From: JAZREA01 sp045660545
Lineage (GTDB): Bacteria; Bacillota; Clostridia; Monoglobales; Firm-18
Length of the DNA: 64,000 nucleotides
Direction of reading: 5' to 3'
NCBI GenBank assembly: GCA_045660545.1
Contig: JAZREA010000025.1
Span: 1-64,000 of the forward strand
The notes below the pieces were generated by a model. That model was not told where the DNA came from and made no database searches. It saw only the letters and a list, made by a program, of their open reading frames with translations. The translations under genes and the position numbers were made by a program. Of this stretch, positions 1 through 8,190 are shown piece by piece (position 1 is the first letter of the stretch; each line of letters starts with the position of its first letter).

Positions 1-1222
1 CGCCGATCTGCTCCTCGATAAAGTTTACATAGTTCTGAGCCTCAACGGGAAGCTTGTCGAACTCTGTAATGCCTCTGATGTTGCACTTCCAACCGGGCAT
101 TGTAACAAGAACAGGCTTGCACTTTTTAAGGATGGGAGTTACGGGGAAGTCCTTGGTTTCTACACCGTCAACCTCGTAAGCAACACAGATTTTGATTTCG
201 TCGAGATATGAGAGACAGTCGAGAGCAGTAAGAACAACCTGAGTTGCACCCTGAGCCTCAACACCGTACTTTGTAGCAACGCAGTCGAACCAGCCCATAC
301 GTCTTGGTCTGCCTGTTGTTGCACCGTACTCGCCGCCGTCTCCTCCTCTGCGTCTTAGCTCGTCAGCCTCTTCTCCAAAGATTTCGGAAACAAAGGCACC
401 TGCGCCAACGGCAGAAGAATAAGCCTTTGCAACGGCGATAATCTCCTTGATTTCATAAGGCGGGATACCCGCGCCCACCGCGCCAAAGCCCGCAAGCGTC
501 GGCGAAGAAGTTGTGAACGGATAGATACCAAAATCCGGGTCTTTAAGCGAGCCGAGCTGGCCCTCGAGCAAGATGTTCTTGCCCTCTTTTATAGCCTTAT
601 GGATAAACTCTACTGTATTTATAACATACGGGCGAACCATCTCTCTATATTCTTTAAGAGTCTCAAAAAGCTCGTCCGGGTCTATTTCCGGCTTGTGATA
701 AACGTGCTTTAAAATAAGGTTTTTATACTCTAAAACATTCTTTACCTTTTCGTAAAGAGCGTCTTCGTCCTGCAAAAGCTCCCAAACCTGAAAACCGATT
801 TTAGCATATTTATCGGAGAAGAAAGGAGCGATACCAGACTTGGTAGAACCAAACTGTCTTTCAGAAAGTCTCTCTTCCTCGTAAGCGTCCAAAAGCCTGT
901 GGTACGGCATAAGCACCTGTGCCCTTTCGGAAACTACGATGTTCGGCTTTGGAACGCCGCGGTCTACTACGCTTTGGATTTCCTTGAAAAGCTCCGGAAT
1001 GTCAAGCGCAACGCCGTTTCCTATCATATTGACAACATTTTTATTAAACGAACCTGACGGCAAAAGATGCAAAGCGAACTTACCGTATTCATTGATTATT
1101 GTATGTCCCGCATTAGCGCCGCCCTGAAAACGAATAACTACGTCCGCGTCCGCCGCGAGCATATCGGTAATTTTACCCTTACCTTCGTCTCCCCAGTTAG
1201 CACCAACTATAGCCTTTACCAT
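1..1222 (-). CDS. purA: Adenylosuccinate synthetase, 3' end outside window
   Basis: Cytosolic enzyme that joins IMP and aspartate, using GTP, to give adenylosuccinate in the first AMP-specific step of purine synthesis. About 407 residues are visible and the C-terminus runs off the left edge. Residues 9-17 read NWGDEGKGK, the family's GTP/IMP loop with the catalytic Asp at 12; NAGHT at 37-41 supplies the catalytic His (40). Further in are the SGIAPFF and TTGRPRRMGWFD blocks typical of PurA. ATG is at 1222. It is transcribed from a promoter near 1432-1460 through a leader of about 200 bases holding an intrinsic terminator, so expression is probably attenuated. Identity is certain. Confidence 0.97.
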   Translation of the reverse strand, partial: MVKAIVGANWGDEGKGKITDMLAADADVVIRFQGGANAGHTIINEYGKFALHLLPSGSFNKNVVNMIGNGVALDIPELFKEIQSVVDRGVPKPNIVVSERAQVLMPYHRLLDAYEEERLSERQFGSTKSGIAPFFSDKYAKIGFQVWELLQDEDALYEKVKNVLEYKNLILKHVYHKPEIDPDELFETLKEYREMVRPYVINTVEFIHKAIKEGKNILLEGQLGSLKDPDFGIYPFTTSSPTLAGFGAVGAGIPPYEIKEIIAVAKAYSSAVGAGAFVSEIFGEEADELRRRGGDGGEYGATTGRPRRMGWFDCVATKYGVEAQGATQVVLTALDCLSYLDEIKICVAYEVDGVETKDFPVTPILKKCKPVLVTMPGWKCNIRGITEFDKLPVEAQNYVNFIEEQIG

Positions 1223-1287
1223 AATTATTCACACCCTTAAATATTTATTGAATTTCCGCCTGATAAAAGCGGAAAATCGACCGCAAA

Positions 1288-1314
1288 TTAAAAAAACAGG
1301 TTAAAAACCTGTTT
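1288..1314 (-). terminator. Intrinsic terminator (attenuator) in the purA leader
   Basis: On the minus strand a 9-bp stem AAACAGGTT/AACCTGTTT with a 3-base loop is followed by a run of T. It lies between the purA promoter and the purA start, about 66 bases before ATG, so it should stop transcripts before the gene unless an alternative fold prevents it. Confidence 0.8.
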
Positions 1315-1424
1315 GCCAAACATAAACACGAAAAGTTTACATCCAAAACCAATATGCACCCTTTCCTGCGTCTTTTATGAGCACTCGCCCTACATAAAAA
1401 CGGATATATTGGCAAAAAAATTTA
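1315..1424 (-). promoter_or_regulatory. Structured purA leader, possible riboswitch or attenuator
   Basis: Minus-strand leader RNA upstream of the terminator. Visible pairings: CCAATAT (near the 5' end) with ATATTGG, enclosing TTTTATG/CATAAAA; and TTTGCCAA with TTGGCAAA, the latter directly touching the terminator stem. The two outer pairings share the same CCAA bases and so exclude each other, as in a switch. I compared it by eye with purine, PRPP/ykkC, ZTP and THF riboswitch signatures and found no clear match. The ligand or class is unknown. Confidence 0.45.
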
Positions 1425-1431
1425 CACTATG

Positions 1432-1460
1432 AGTATATCATACATTTACCTTTGTGTCAA
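1432..1460 (-). promoter_or_regulatory. purA promoter
   Basis: Minus strand TTGACA (1455-1460), 17-base spacer, TATACT (1432-1437): a near-consensus sigma-A promoter that would start transcription near 1424. Confidence 0.85.
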
Positions 1461-1577
1461 CAAGTTTGTAAAACGTCGTCGGAATCGGTCGGGGGCTTTT
1501 TTCGTAATGTTATTACGTTTTTTTAAAAATAACTCTTGCATTTATAGATATTATTTGTTATAATACTATATGGCTAT

Positions 1578-1669
1578 GGAGAGATGGCTGAGCTGGTCGA
1601 AGGCGCACGACTGGAACTCGTGTAAACGTTAATAGCGTTTCGAGGGTTCGAATCCCTCTCTCTCCGCCA
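1578..1669 (+). tRNA. tRNA-Ser (anticodon GGA)
   Basis: Complete class II tRNA. Acceptor stem GGAGAGA pairs with TCTCTCC, followed by G73 and an encoded CCA end. Anticodon stem CACGA/TCGTG with loop CTGGAAC gives anticodon GGA, reading UCC/UCU serine codons. The long variable arm (around TGTAAACGTTAATAGCG) and the T-arm GAGGG-TTCGAAT-CCCTC are typical of tRNA-Ser. A strong terminator follows at once. Confidence 0.97.
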
Positions 1670-1672
1670 AAA

Positions 1673-1706
1673 GAAAAGAACACCCTCAGAGGGTGTTCTT
1701 TTCTTA
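1673..1706 (+). terminator. Terminator after tRNA-Ser
   Basis: Hairpin AAGAACACCCT/AGGGTGTTCTT followed by TTCTT. The same hairpin, almost letter for letter, recurs at 2967-3003 after the lipoprotein gene. Confidence 0.9.
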
Positions 1707-1729
1707 TCCTTTAAATAAGGAGTAACCAA

Positions 1730-2059
1730 ATGAATTACGAAGAGCACATAAAAAGATATGCATTTAAACCAATAAAGGAAAATCCCATTGTTTTAGATTT
1801 TACAGGATGTAAACACTGGTGGGAAATACACTTGATATTAAAAACCAAATTTGGCTTGCCTGAATATTATGGCGAAAACTGGGATGCCCTATGGGATTGC
1901 TTAAGTTATTTATGGCCAAATGGAGAACAAATTAAAGTAAACATATATGGATTTTTATCTCTTCCTGATGACCTTAGGGAATATTGTAAAACAATGCTTG
2001 AGGTTTTTGACGATGTACACAAGGAAACGCCTAACGTAATATTTGAGCTTATATCATAA
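1730..2059 (+). CDS. Barstar-family protein (ribonuclease inhibitor / immunity type)
   Basis: A 109-residue cytosolic protein of usual barstar length. After an N-terminal strand (IVLDFTG) it has a helix beginning KHWWEIH and the family block LPEYYGENWDALWDCL at about residues 44-59, whose YYG-N-DAL pattern marks the barstar fold. Barstars bind and block barnase-like RNases. No barnase-like gene is visible nearby, so the partner is unknown; it may be an orphan immunity protein or inhibit a chromosomal RNase elsewhere. It begins just after the tRNA-Ser terminator, has AAGGAG before ATG, and is followed after 27 bases by a lipoprotein gene in the same direction. Confidence 0.85.
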   Translation: MNYEEHIKRYAFKPIKENPIVLDFTGCKHWWEIHLILKTKFGLPEYYGENWDALWDCLSYLWPNGEQIKVNIYGFLSLPDDLREYCKTMLEVFDDVHKETPNVIFELIS

Positions 2060-2086
2060 GACAATCAAAAAGGAGCGTAATATATA

Positions 2087-2965
2087 GTGAGGAAAAGCTT
2101 ATTATGTATATTGGTTATATGTATTTTTCTGCTGGTCGGTTGTACCAACGCGCCCTCAAAAACTGCTGATGACTCCCAACCGATAGTTGCCGTAAGAAAC
2201 AACCCAATCCCTGTTGAAACACAATCCGAGCCGACGGATGATTCGTGGAAATACGAACTGGCGGAGAGGCTTTACCGGGAGATGTGCTATTTCTATGACA
2301 ACATGGAGGAGCACGAGATAATACAAAAAGCAAAAACTACACACAAATTTGTAAACAGAAACGAAGTGGGATACAACTGTGTTATGGCAATAGACCGAGG
2401 AATCGGGATTGCGCAAGTATATTACAAATACCTATCCGAAGAAAAGGTGAATGATGTAATAGAAAAAATGTATGATTTGGATTATGTGCAGGGCTTTGCA
2501 GGGGTGCAATTTGGGTATGCGGAGGACGGAATGCACTTTATAGCAATTTATCCGCAAAAATCAGAATATGGAACAGTTGCAGACAGCGTTAAAAACGAAA
2601 TGCGCAATTCTGACGACGAGATGGATTTTCTATATGAATTTTGCGACCGCACTGATTATTTTTTAGTTGATGTTTTTGCGGAGGATTTATCCAAAACGAC
2701 AGACAATGTCTGTATGAATGTGGACTTTGTCGATTATAATCAGCCATATATTATTGATTCATACGGAGTTGATGAGATATCAAAAGGAGCGCACATCCTC
2801 GAAAAATACGGCAGAAGCTATGTAAGCGAAAGCTCACCGACAAAAACAAGTTCCTGGAATCTATACGCATTTGAAAAACAAAGTATTGATGACAGTATTA
2901 TTGTGGTAAATTCAAAAGAAATCGTAAAATTATATAACGGTATTCCTGTTAATAATTTATTTTAA
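2087..2965 (+). CDS. Hypothetical lipoprotein
   Basis: I do not recognise this 292-residue protein. It starts with GTG, eight bases after an AAAGGAG site. The N-terminus (MRKSLLCILVICIFLLVGC) is a lipoprotein signal with lipobox LVGC and lipidated Cys 19, so it should be anchored outside the membrane. The mature part is acidic, with a Ser/Asp/Pro linker and no clear domain. It probably shares a transcript with the barstar gene, and the pair is bounded on both sides by copies of the same terminator, which suggests a small inserted cassette. An extracellular target or an immunity-linked role would be guesswork. Confidence 0.75.
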   Translation: MRKSLLCILVICIFLLVGCTNAPSKTADDSQPIVAVRNNPIPVETQSEPTDDSWKYELAERLYREMCYFYDNMEEHEIIQKAKTTHKFVNRNEVGYNCVMAIDRGIGIAQVYYKYLSEEKVNDVIEKMYDLDYVQGFAGVQFGYAEDGMHFIAIYPQKSEYGTVADSVKNEMRNSDDEMDFLYEFCDRTDYFLVDVFAEDLSKTTDNVCMNVDFVDYNQPYIIDSYGVDEISKGAHILEKYGRSYVSESSPTKTSSWNLYAFEKQSIDDSIIVVNSKEIVKLYNGIPVNNLF

Positions 2966-2966
2966 A

Positions 2967-3003
2967 AAACAAAAAGAACACCCCCAGAGGGTGTTCTTTT
3001 TTT
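2967..3003 (+). terminator. Bidirectional terminator, copy of the tRNA-Ser terminator
   Basis: Hairpin AAAAGAACACCC-CCAGA-GGGTGTTCTTTTTTT. It ends the lipoprotein transcript and, read on the other strand, the glnA/DUF4091 transcript. It is nearly identical to the hairpin at 1673-1706. Confidence 0.9.
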
Positions 3004-3005
3004 AA

Positions 3006-4670
3006 TTAATTTACTTTTGCAATAATTAAGTCGTCGATTCTGTCGCGGACCTTTTGCATAGTCGCAACATCGTTTACGCAGTTGAAAAAGTCGATTTTAC
3101 CAATAATCTTTTCTATCTCCGAAACGACGAAGTCCTTATCGTAATAACTTTCGCAAAGTTTAAGCAGGCGGATATCGTCAAACGCCTGTTTAGTTGCGTG
3201 AAGCCTTAAAGACTCGATTGCAGTGCCTGTCTGCGACGGATAAACGAGGTGGCTGTCTCCGCCGATTTCTGCGCAGAAATAGCCTCCGCACGGGTTGATA
3301 AACGGATTGATATGGTCGTAGGAGCACTGGTTATTGTAATAGTTAAAGCCCCAGTGCAAAAAGCCCTCTATGCCGTACTTATACATCTGGTAACCCAGCG
3401 ACCTTGTCCTCGGAGTAGAAAGTGCAAATCCCCTATTGGTTGTAGACAAAGGCTCGCAGCAGTAGTAAACCCATCTTTCTTTTATGTCCTCGGACATAAA
3501 CGGCTCTATCTTGCTTGTAAGCGGAACAGGGATATCGCAAAGGCCCTCGCGGTAAAACTCAACGTGGCTAAGAGCATCGAGTATGTTCCAGCCTTCCAAA
3601 ATATCGCGGATGTTGTTTCTATTGGTCTTATACTGTTCAAGATGTTCTTCCCTTGGCTCGTCGGAGATGTGGAAATATGTTCTTTCCTTATCTCCTCTTT
3701 TTTCCAGGTGGTCTGTAAGCTCGGTTAAGAACTGTCTTATAAAGCGGACATACTCCTCGCCCGAAGCGTCTGTTTCCCAGCCGTAAATCTTCTTCTCCGT
3801 TCCGTCGACATCAGCCATTATCTTTGGCGCGTGGTAAGCACCCCACTGCGTAAAGAGATGGCAGATTTCAAGATATTTTATGCCACAGCGAGTGCACATA
3901 TCTATATAGCGGTCCAAAAGCGAAAAGTCGAAGGAATATTCACCGTTTTTAACAAAAATCTTTACAAGCTGTGTGGTTGTACGCTCGCCGCCTACGTATG
4001 TATCAAGGGGTGGTGTAACCACCGGAATTAAGAGCATATTAATTCCGTTTTTGACAGCTGTTTTAATAAAGCTTTCGCAAATTTCAAAATGTCTTTCTGA
4101 AAAGACCTCTACGTTATAATAGTCTGCAAGGCAGTCGGCGTAAAACCAGTTGGTTACCTTAGTCTCCTGCGCAGGAAGGCAGGCGTCTATTACCTCGACT
4201 ACAAGGTCTGTTTCCGAAACCTTTTCGTCCTTTAAATTATAGAGAACTATCTTTGTAGGGTACTCGCCCTTTTTAAGGTCGCCCTCGAAGTCAATCATCA
4301 CTGAGTGGAGCTGCTGATTATAATACGGAATACAGTTCTCCCTCATAAGCGGCAACAATATGTCCGGATAAAGACCCGGAGTTGTTCTTATAAACTGATA
4401 GTCCGGCTCGTCATCCTCTGTTATTAAAGGATAGGAGTTATAGTTAGGTACGTTTTCTATCGTTCTTATTGTAGCAAACTCAGAAAGCTCGCCCACAAGC
4501 TCGATTTTCAAAAAGTCTGCGATTCTTATGCGTGTATCGTTATACACCAAAAACTGGACAGAAGCTTTTTCGTTTTTATACATCCTAAGCCTTTTTATCT
4601 CATTAAAATCCTCGGGCTTTTGGTCCAAAAAGCATTTTTCCATTGATGAGATTACTCTTGTTTCTAACAT
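3006..4670 (-). CDS. DUF4091 protein, glycoside-hydrolase-like
   Basis: A 554-residue cytosolic protein with no signal peptide. The N-terminal half is a beta-sandwich-like region; the middle resembles a (beta/alpha)8 barrel (YFHISDEP; LSHVEFYREG), and the C-terminal third carries the DUF4091 pattern RTRSLGYQMYKYGIEGFLHW followed by a GGYF...YPS segment. Proteins of this type are thought to be glycosidases, but no substrate is established. I chose ATG at 4670 because AAAGGTG lies just upstream; an in-frame TTG 15 bases earlier would put that site inside the coding region. It follows glnA by 18 bases and probably shares its transcript, and the wider locus handles carbohydrates. Confidence 0.8.
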   Translation of the reverse strand: MLETRVISSMEKCFLDQKPEDFNEIKRLRMYKNEKASVQFLVYNDTRIRIADFLKIELVGELSEFATIRTIENVPNYNSYPLITEDDEPDYQFIRTTPGLYPDILLPLMRENCIPYYNQQLHSVMIDFEGDLKKGEYPTKIVLYNLKDEKVSETDLVVEVIDACLPAQETKVTNWFYADCLADYYNVEVFSERHFEICESFIKTAVKNGINMLLIPVVTPPLDTYVGGERTTTQLVKIFVKNGEYSFDFSLLDRYIDMCTRCGIKYLEICHLFTQWGAYHAPKIMADVDGTEKKIYGWETDASGEEYVRFIRQFLTELTDHLEKRGDKERTYFHISDEPREEHLEQYKTNRNNIRDILEGWNILDALSHVEFYREGLCDIPVPLTSKIEPFMSEDIKERWVYYCCEPLSTTNRGFALSTPRTRSLGYQMYKYGIEGFLHWGFNYYNNQCSYDHINPFINPCGGYFCAEIGGDSHLVYPSQTGTAIESLRLHATKQAFDDIRLLKLCESYYDKDFVVSEIEKIIGKIDFFNCVNDVATMQKVRDRIDDLIIAKVN

Positions 4671-4688
4671 TTTATCACCTTTCAAAAA

Positions 4689-6113
4689 TTACAAATTATA
4701 GTATTTTTCAAACTCAGCAGGGTGTGGAATTGCAGCAAGCTGGCGACATTCCTGGCGCTTGGTTTCGATAAACTTCTGAATCATAAATTCCGGGAACACG
4801 CCACCTGCTGTTAAATAGTCGTGGTCTTTTTCCAAAGCGTCGAGCGCCTCGTCCAAGGAAGTCGGAAGGTGTCTTAGCTTTGCCTTTTCCTCATCGCTTA
4901 AATTATAAAGGTTCATATCGTACGGGCCCCAGCCGTTTTCATGCGGGTCGATTTTATTCTTTACACCGTCGATACCCGCCATAAGAATAGCTGCATAGCA
5001 AAAATACGGGTTACAGGTCGCGTCCGGGTTACGAAGCTCGAAGCGTCTGAGGTTTGGCGTCTTTGCATACGCAGGAATACGGATAACCGCGCTACGGTTG
5101 GAAGTTGCATAGCCAACAGTAACAGGAGCCTCAAAGCCGGGAACAAGTCTCTTAAAAGAGTTTGTGCTTGGATTAGTGAGCGCACACAGGGAGGAAATAT
5201 GCTTTAACAAGCCGCCTATGAAATAGTGCGCCTCTTTGCTGAGATTGGAATATCCGTTGTCGTCAGAGAACACGGGATTGCCGTCCTTTAACAAAAGCAT
5301 ATGAACGTGCATTCCGTTACCCGCCTCGCCCATTACAGGCTTTGGCATAAAGGTTGCGGAAAGGCCATACTTCTTAGCTGTGTTATGGATAATATATTTT
5401 ATCATCATAGTAGCGTCAGCCATCTTAGACATCTGGCCAAGGTGTGGCTCGATTTCAAACTGGCCGCCTGCGCCTACTTCCGGATGGTGATAGTTAAGGG
5501 CAATGCCTGCCTCCTCCATCAACATACACATCTCGCTACGCGCCTCGTAGGATACGTCAAACGGCTTTGCAACGTGGTAGTTCTTTTGCTTTGCTACGAC
5601 TGTGCCGCTTCCCTCCACAGCGCTGTTCCAGTGTGCCTGGGCTGCGTCAAGAGAAACGCCAATTGAGTTTGGCTGTACTTCCCAGCCTATCTGGTCAAAT
5701 AGGTAAAACTCGAACTCAGGCAATATAAGCATTGTGTCTGCTATTCCGCTGTCTTTTAAGTATTTTTCCGCCGCTAAAACTATGTTTCTCGGATACTGTG
5801 GCAGCGGACGATTCTCGGGATTATCAATAATCATCGCGTTACCCGTCATAGACAAGGTCGGAATCTGGCAAAACGGGTCTATCATTGCAGTTTCCGGGTC
5901 GGGGATAAAGACCATATCGCTCTTTTCAACCACAGCGTAGCCATAGTTTGAAGCGTCAAAGCCTATTCCGTTCTTCATAACGTCTTCATTAAAGTTGCCT
6001 GCCGGAATGGTAACGTGGCGGAACTGTCCGTTGATATCCACCATTTTAAAGTCTACCATTTTAATATCTTTTTCTTTAATAATATCAATTACTTTTTGAA
6101 CTGCGTTTTTCAT
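4689..6113 (-). CDS. glnA: Glutamine synthetase, type I
   Basis: Makes glutamine from glutamate, ammonia and ATP in the cytosol. The 474-residue length suits a GSI subunit. Visible motifs: LPEFEFYLFD (metal-binding Glu), the GGQFEIEP metal-site block, NGMHVHMLL (catalytic His region), NPSTNSFKRLVPGFEAP, and the ATP-site stretch NRSAVIRIP. A strong AGGAGG precedes ATG. An intrinsic terminator (6138-6168) lies between it and the upstream permease gene, with only about 25 bases from there to ATG, so glnA must depend on read-through or on a promoter inside the permease gene. Regulation by GlnR/TnrA-type sites was not recognised. Confidence 0.95.
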   Translation of the reverse strand: MKNAVQKVIDIIKEKDIKMVDFKMVDINGQFRHVTIPAGNFNEDVMKNGIGFDASNYGYAVVEKSDMVFIPDPETAMIDPFCQIPTLSMTGNAMIIDNPENRPLPQYPRNIVLAAEKYLKDSGIADTMLILPEFEFYLFDQIGWEVQPNSIGVSLDAAQAHWNSAVEGSGTVVAKQKNYHVAKPFDVSYEARSEMCMLMEEAGIALNYHHPEVGAGGQFEIEPHLGQMSKMADATMMIKYIIHNTAKKYGLSATFMPKPVMGEAGNGMHVHMLLLKDGNPVFSDDNGYSNLSKEAHYFIGGLLKHISSLCALTNPSTNSFKRLVPGFEAPVTVGYATSNRSAVIRIPAYAKTPNLRRFELRNPDATCNPYFCYAAILMAGIDGVKNKIDPHENGWGPYDMNLYNLSDEEKAKLRHLPTSLDEALDALEKDHDYLTAGGVFPEFMIQKFIETKRQECRQLAAIPHPAEFEKYYNL

Positions 6114-6137
6114 TGCGTCCTCCTATTGTTTGTTTAT

Positions 6138-6168
6138 AAAAAAGAACTTGCATAAAGCAAGTTCTTTT
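6138..6168 (-). terminator. Terminator between the sugar permease genes and glnA
   Basis: Minus-strand hairpin AAAAGAACTTGC/GCAAGTTCTTTT, loop of five, followed by TTTTTTAT. It should end or thin out the ABC transporter transcript before glnA. Confidence 0.85.
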
Positions 6169-6173
6169 AAATA

Positions 6174-7154
6174 TTAACCCTTTATTGAACCTATCATTAC
6201 ACCCTTTACAAAGTGCTTCTGTACAAAAGGATAGATTACTAACACCGGGATAACCGAAACAACGATTGTTGAATATTTAAGCAACTGCTTAATCTGTTCA
6301 GCCTCTTCTGCGTAGTCATCTCCCTGTGTAGCAGCTTCGTTATTAATAATAATGTTACGAAGAATAATCTGCAACGGCTGGAGAGCATCGTTCTGAATGT
6401 AGAGAAGTGCAGGCATAAATGAGTTCCAGTATGCAATTGCATAATACAATGTTAAAACCGCGATTGACGCCTTTGAAAGCGGCAACACAATCTTAATAAA
6501 GAAACCGAAATCATCACAGCCGTCTATCTGAGCAGCCTCTAACAATTCGCCAGGAATGCTGCTGCCGATAAATGTTCTTGCAATAATCATATTCTGAACG
6601 TTAATAGCTGTAGGAATTATAATTGCCCAAACTGTATTAGTAAAACCAAGAGTGTTATTGATAAGCAAGAATGTTGGAATCAAACCACCGTTGAAGAACA
6701 TTGTGATTGTCCAGAGCATCATAAACGCTGAACCACCGGGCAACCTCTTTCTTGCAAGAGGATATGCACAGATATATGTCATAAACAGTGAGAATGATGT
6801 ACCTGCTATAACGTAGAAGAAAGAGTTACGGAACGCACCGATGATGTCATAACGTCCGTTGTTGAAAATAGCCTCGTAGCCCTGCATTGTAAAGTCAACA
6901 GGCCAAGCTATAACCTTACCTGCGATAACTACGTTTGCGTTAGAGAACGAGCACGCAAGTATGTACAAAATCGGAACTGCAACGATTAACAAAAGCACTG
7001 CCAAAACAAAGTTGATTACCGCATAAAATATCTTGTCTTCTGTTGTATCGTTTATCTTTCTTTGAGCTTTAAGTTTCTTTTTAAAGAACTTTTCTTCTTC
7101 TTTTCTCTGAGCTCTTATGGCTCTTAAATCTTTTTCTGCATTTGTGTTTACCAT
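6174..7154 (-). CDS. Carbohydrate ABC transporter permease, LplC/YtcP type
   Basis: Inner-membrane half of a CUT1-family sugar or oligosaccharide importer (MalG-like position). The 326-residue protein has a long charged N-terminus (1-40), a first membrane segment around 46-70, and about five more. The EAA-type loop that contacts the ATPase is at 206-212 (EAAQIDG). Its ATG overlaps the stop of the other permease gene (ATGGTAA), so the two are translationally coupled. A terminator follows. No ATPase gene is in the locus, as is common for this family, which borrows a shared MsmX-like ATPase. The substrate is inferred to be uronic-acid or other complex oligosaccharides from neighbouring genes. 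Confidence 0.92.
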   Translation of the reverse strand: MVNTNAEKDLRAIRAQRKEEEKFFKKKLKAQRKINDTTEDKIFYAVINFVLAVLLLIVAVPILYILACSFSNANVVIAGKVIAWPVDFTMQGYEAIFNNGRYDIIGAFRNSFFYVIAGTSFSLFMTYICAYPLARKRLPGGSAFMMLWTITMFFNGGLIPTFLLINNTLGFTNTVWAIIIPTAINVQNMIIARTFIGSSIPGELLEAAQIDGCDDFGFFIKIVLPLSKASIAVLTLYYAIAYWNSFMPALLYIQNDALQPLQIILRNIIINNEAATQGDDYAEEAEQIKQLLKYSTIVVSVIPVLVIYPFVQKHFVKGVMIGSIKG

Positions 7155-8131
7155 AAGCTGCTTTCACCTACCTTCTGTGAAACCTTATTTACACTCCAAA
7201 TACAAATAAAGTTGATGATCGAGTTAAACATATTGATAGCTGTTGAGCTTGAATACTGTTTGAACCCTTTAACAATACCTTCATTATATACATAGGTAGA
7301 TATAAGCTCACTATATTTAAGGTTAGCTGTATTCTGCATGAGCAAAGCCTTTTCGTAACCAACTGTAAGAATGTGGCCCGAACGCAAAATAAGCATGATT
7401 ATAATTGTTGGCAAAATTGTCGGTATATCGATGTGCAAAAGAATCTTGAATCTCGACGCACCGTCAATCTGTGCTGATTCGTAAAGCTCTGTATCAACTG
7501 CCGAAAGGGCCGCGATATAGATGATGGAGTTAAATCCAAGGTTCTGCCATACGTTCGACCATACATATGTGTGATAGAACGCATCCGCATTACCCATAAG
7601 GTCAGGTATTGCCGCACCTTCGCCCTGGAACAATGCAATTATGTTCTTGAATATACCAATATGCGGGCTGAAAATCTGGAACATCATACCTACTATGATA
7701 ACTACTGAGAAAAAGTGAGGTATGTATGTAACTGTCTGTACAATCTTTTTGAACTTCTCTACTCTTACTACGTTAAGTGCTAACGCAAGTACTACTGAGA
7801 GCGGGAAGCTGGCAAAAAGCGCGTACAGCGAAACTATAAGCGTGTTTCTGAACAGTCGCCAGAACATCTGTCCGTTGATAAATGTTACGAAATGTTTTAA
7901 ACCTACCCATTCACTGCCGAATATACCAAGCTTTGGGGTATAGTCTTTAAAAGCAATAAGCAAACCGTACATTGGATAGTACGAGAACAAAAGCACATAT
8001 GCAACAGGAAGGATCAGCATTACATAAAGCTGCCACGATTTTAATATCTGCTTTCTCGTGCTTGTGCGCCTTTTGATGCGCATAGCTTTAGTTTCCACAA
8101 ACCCGGTTGTGGTAACTGCATTATTTACCAT
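7148..8131 (-). CDS. Carbohydrate ABC transporter permease, LplB type
   Basis: Partner permease of 327 residues. A cytosolic basic N-terminus (1-30) is followed by six predicted membrane segments, the first at about 33-52. The ATPase-contact loop is at 218-224 (ESAQIDG). The phrase SYYPMYGLLIAFKDY at about 50-64 is characteristic of the LplB/YteP group, which carries oligosaccharides from plant or host polysaccharides. It lies 59 bases after the solute-binding gene, and that gap holds a strong hairpin (8148-8175) likely to reduce expression of the permeases relative to the binding protein. Confidence 0.92.
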   Translation of the reverse strand: MVNNAVTTTGFVETKAMRIKRRTSTRKQILKSWQLYVMLILPVAYVLLFSYYPMYGLLIAFKDYTPKLGIFGSEWVGLKHFVTFINGQMFWRLFRNTLIVSLYALFASFPLSVVLALALNVVRVEKFKKIVQTVTYIPHFFSVVIIVGMMFQIFSPHIGIFKNIIALFQGEGAAIPDLMGNADAFYHTYVWSNVWQNLGFNSIIYIAALSAVDTELYESAQIDGASRFKILLHIDIPTILPTIIIMLILRSGHILTVGYEKALLMQNTANLKYSELISTYVYNEGIVKGFKQYSSSTAINMFNSIINFICIWSVNKVSQKVGESSLW

Positions 8132-8147
8132 AAGTTATCACCAATTT

Positions 8148-8175
8148 AAACTGCCCGCGTAAAAGCGGGCAGTTT
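8148..8175 (-). terminator. Intercistronic hairpin between binding protein and permeases
   Basis: Minus-strand stem AAACTGCCCGC/GCGGGCAGTTT with a short, weak T tract (TTTAAATT). It is more likely an mRNA-stabilising or partial-termination hairpin than a full stop; such structures commonly keep binding proteins more abundant than permeases. Confidence 0.6.
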
Positions 8176-8190
8176 ATTCCTTTCCGCCTA

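Noticed and set aside
3249..3728. A long plus-strand reading inside the DUF4091 gene, and similar antisense readings inside polC, the AraC gene and ABC-F.
   Set aside because: They mirror the codon pattern of the real genes, lack ribosome sites and have no recognisable domains.
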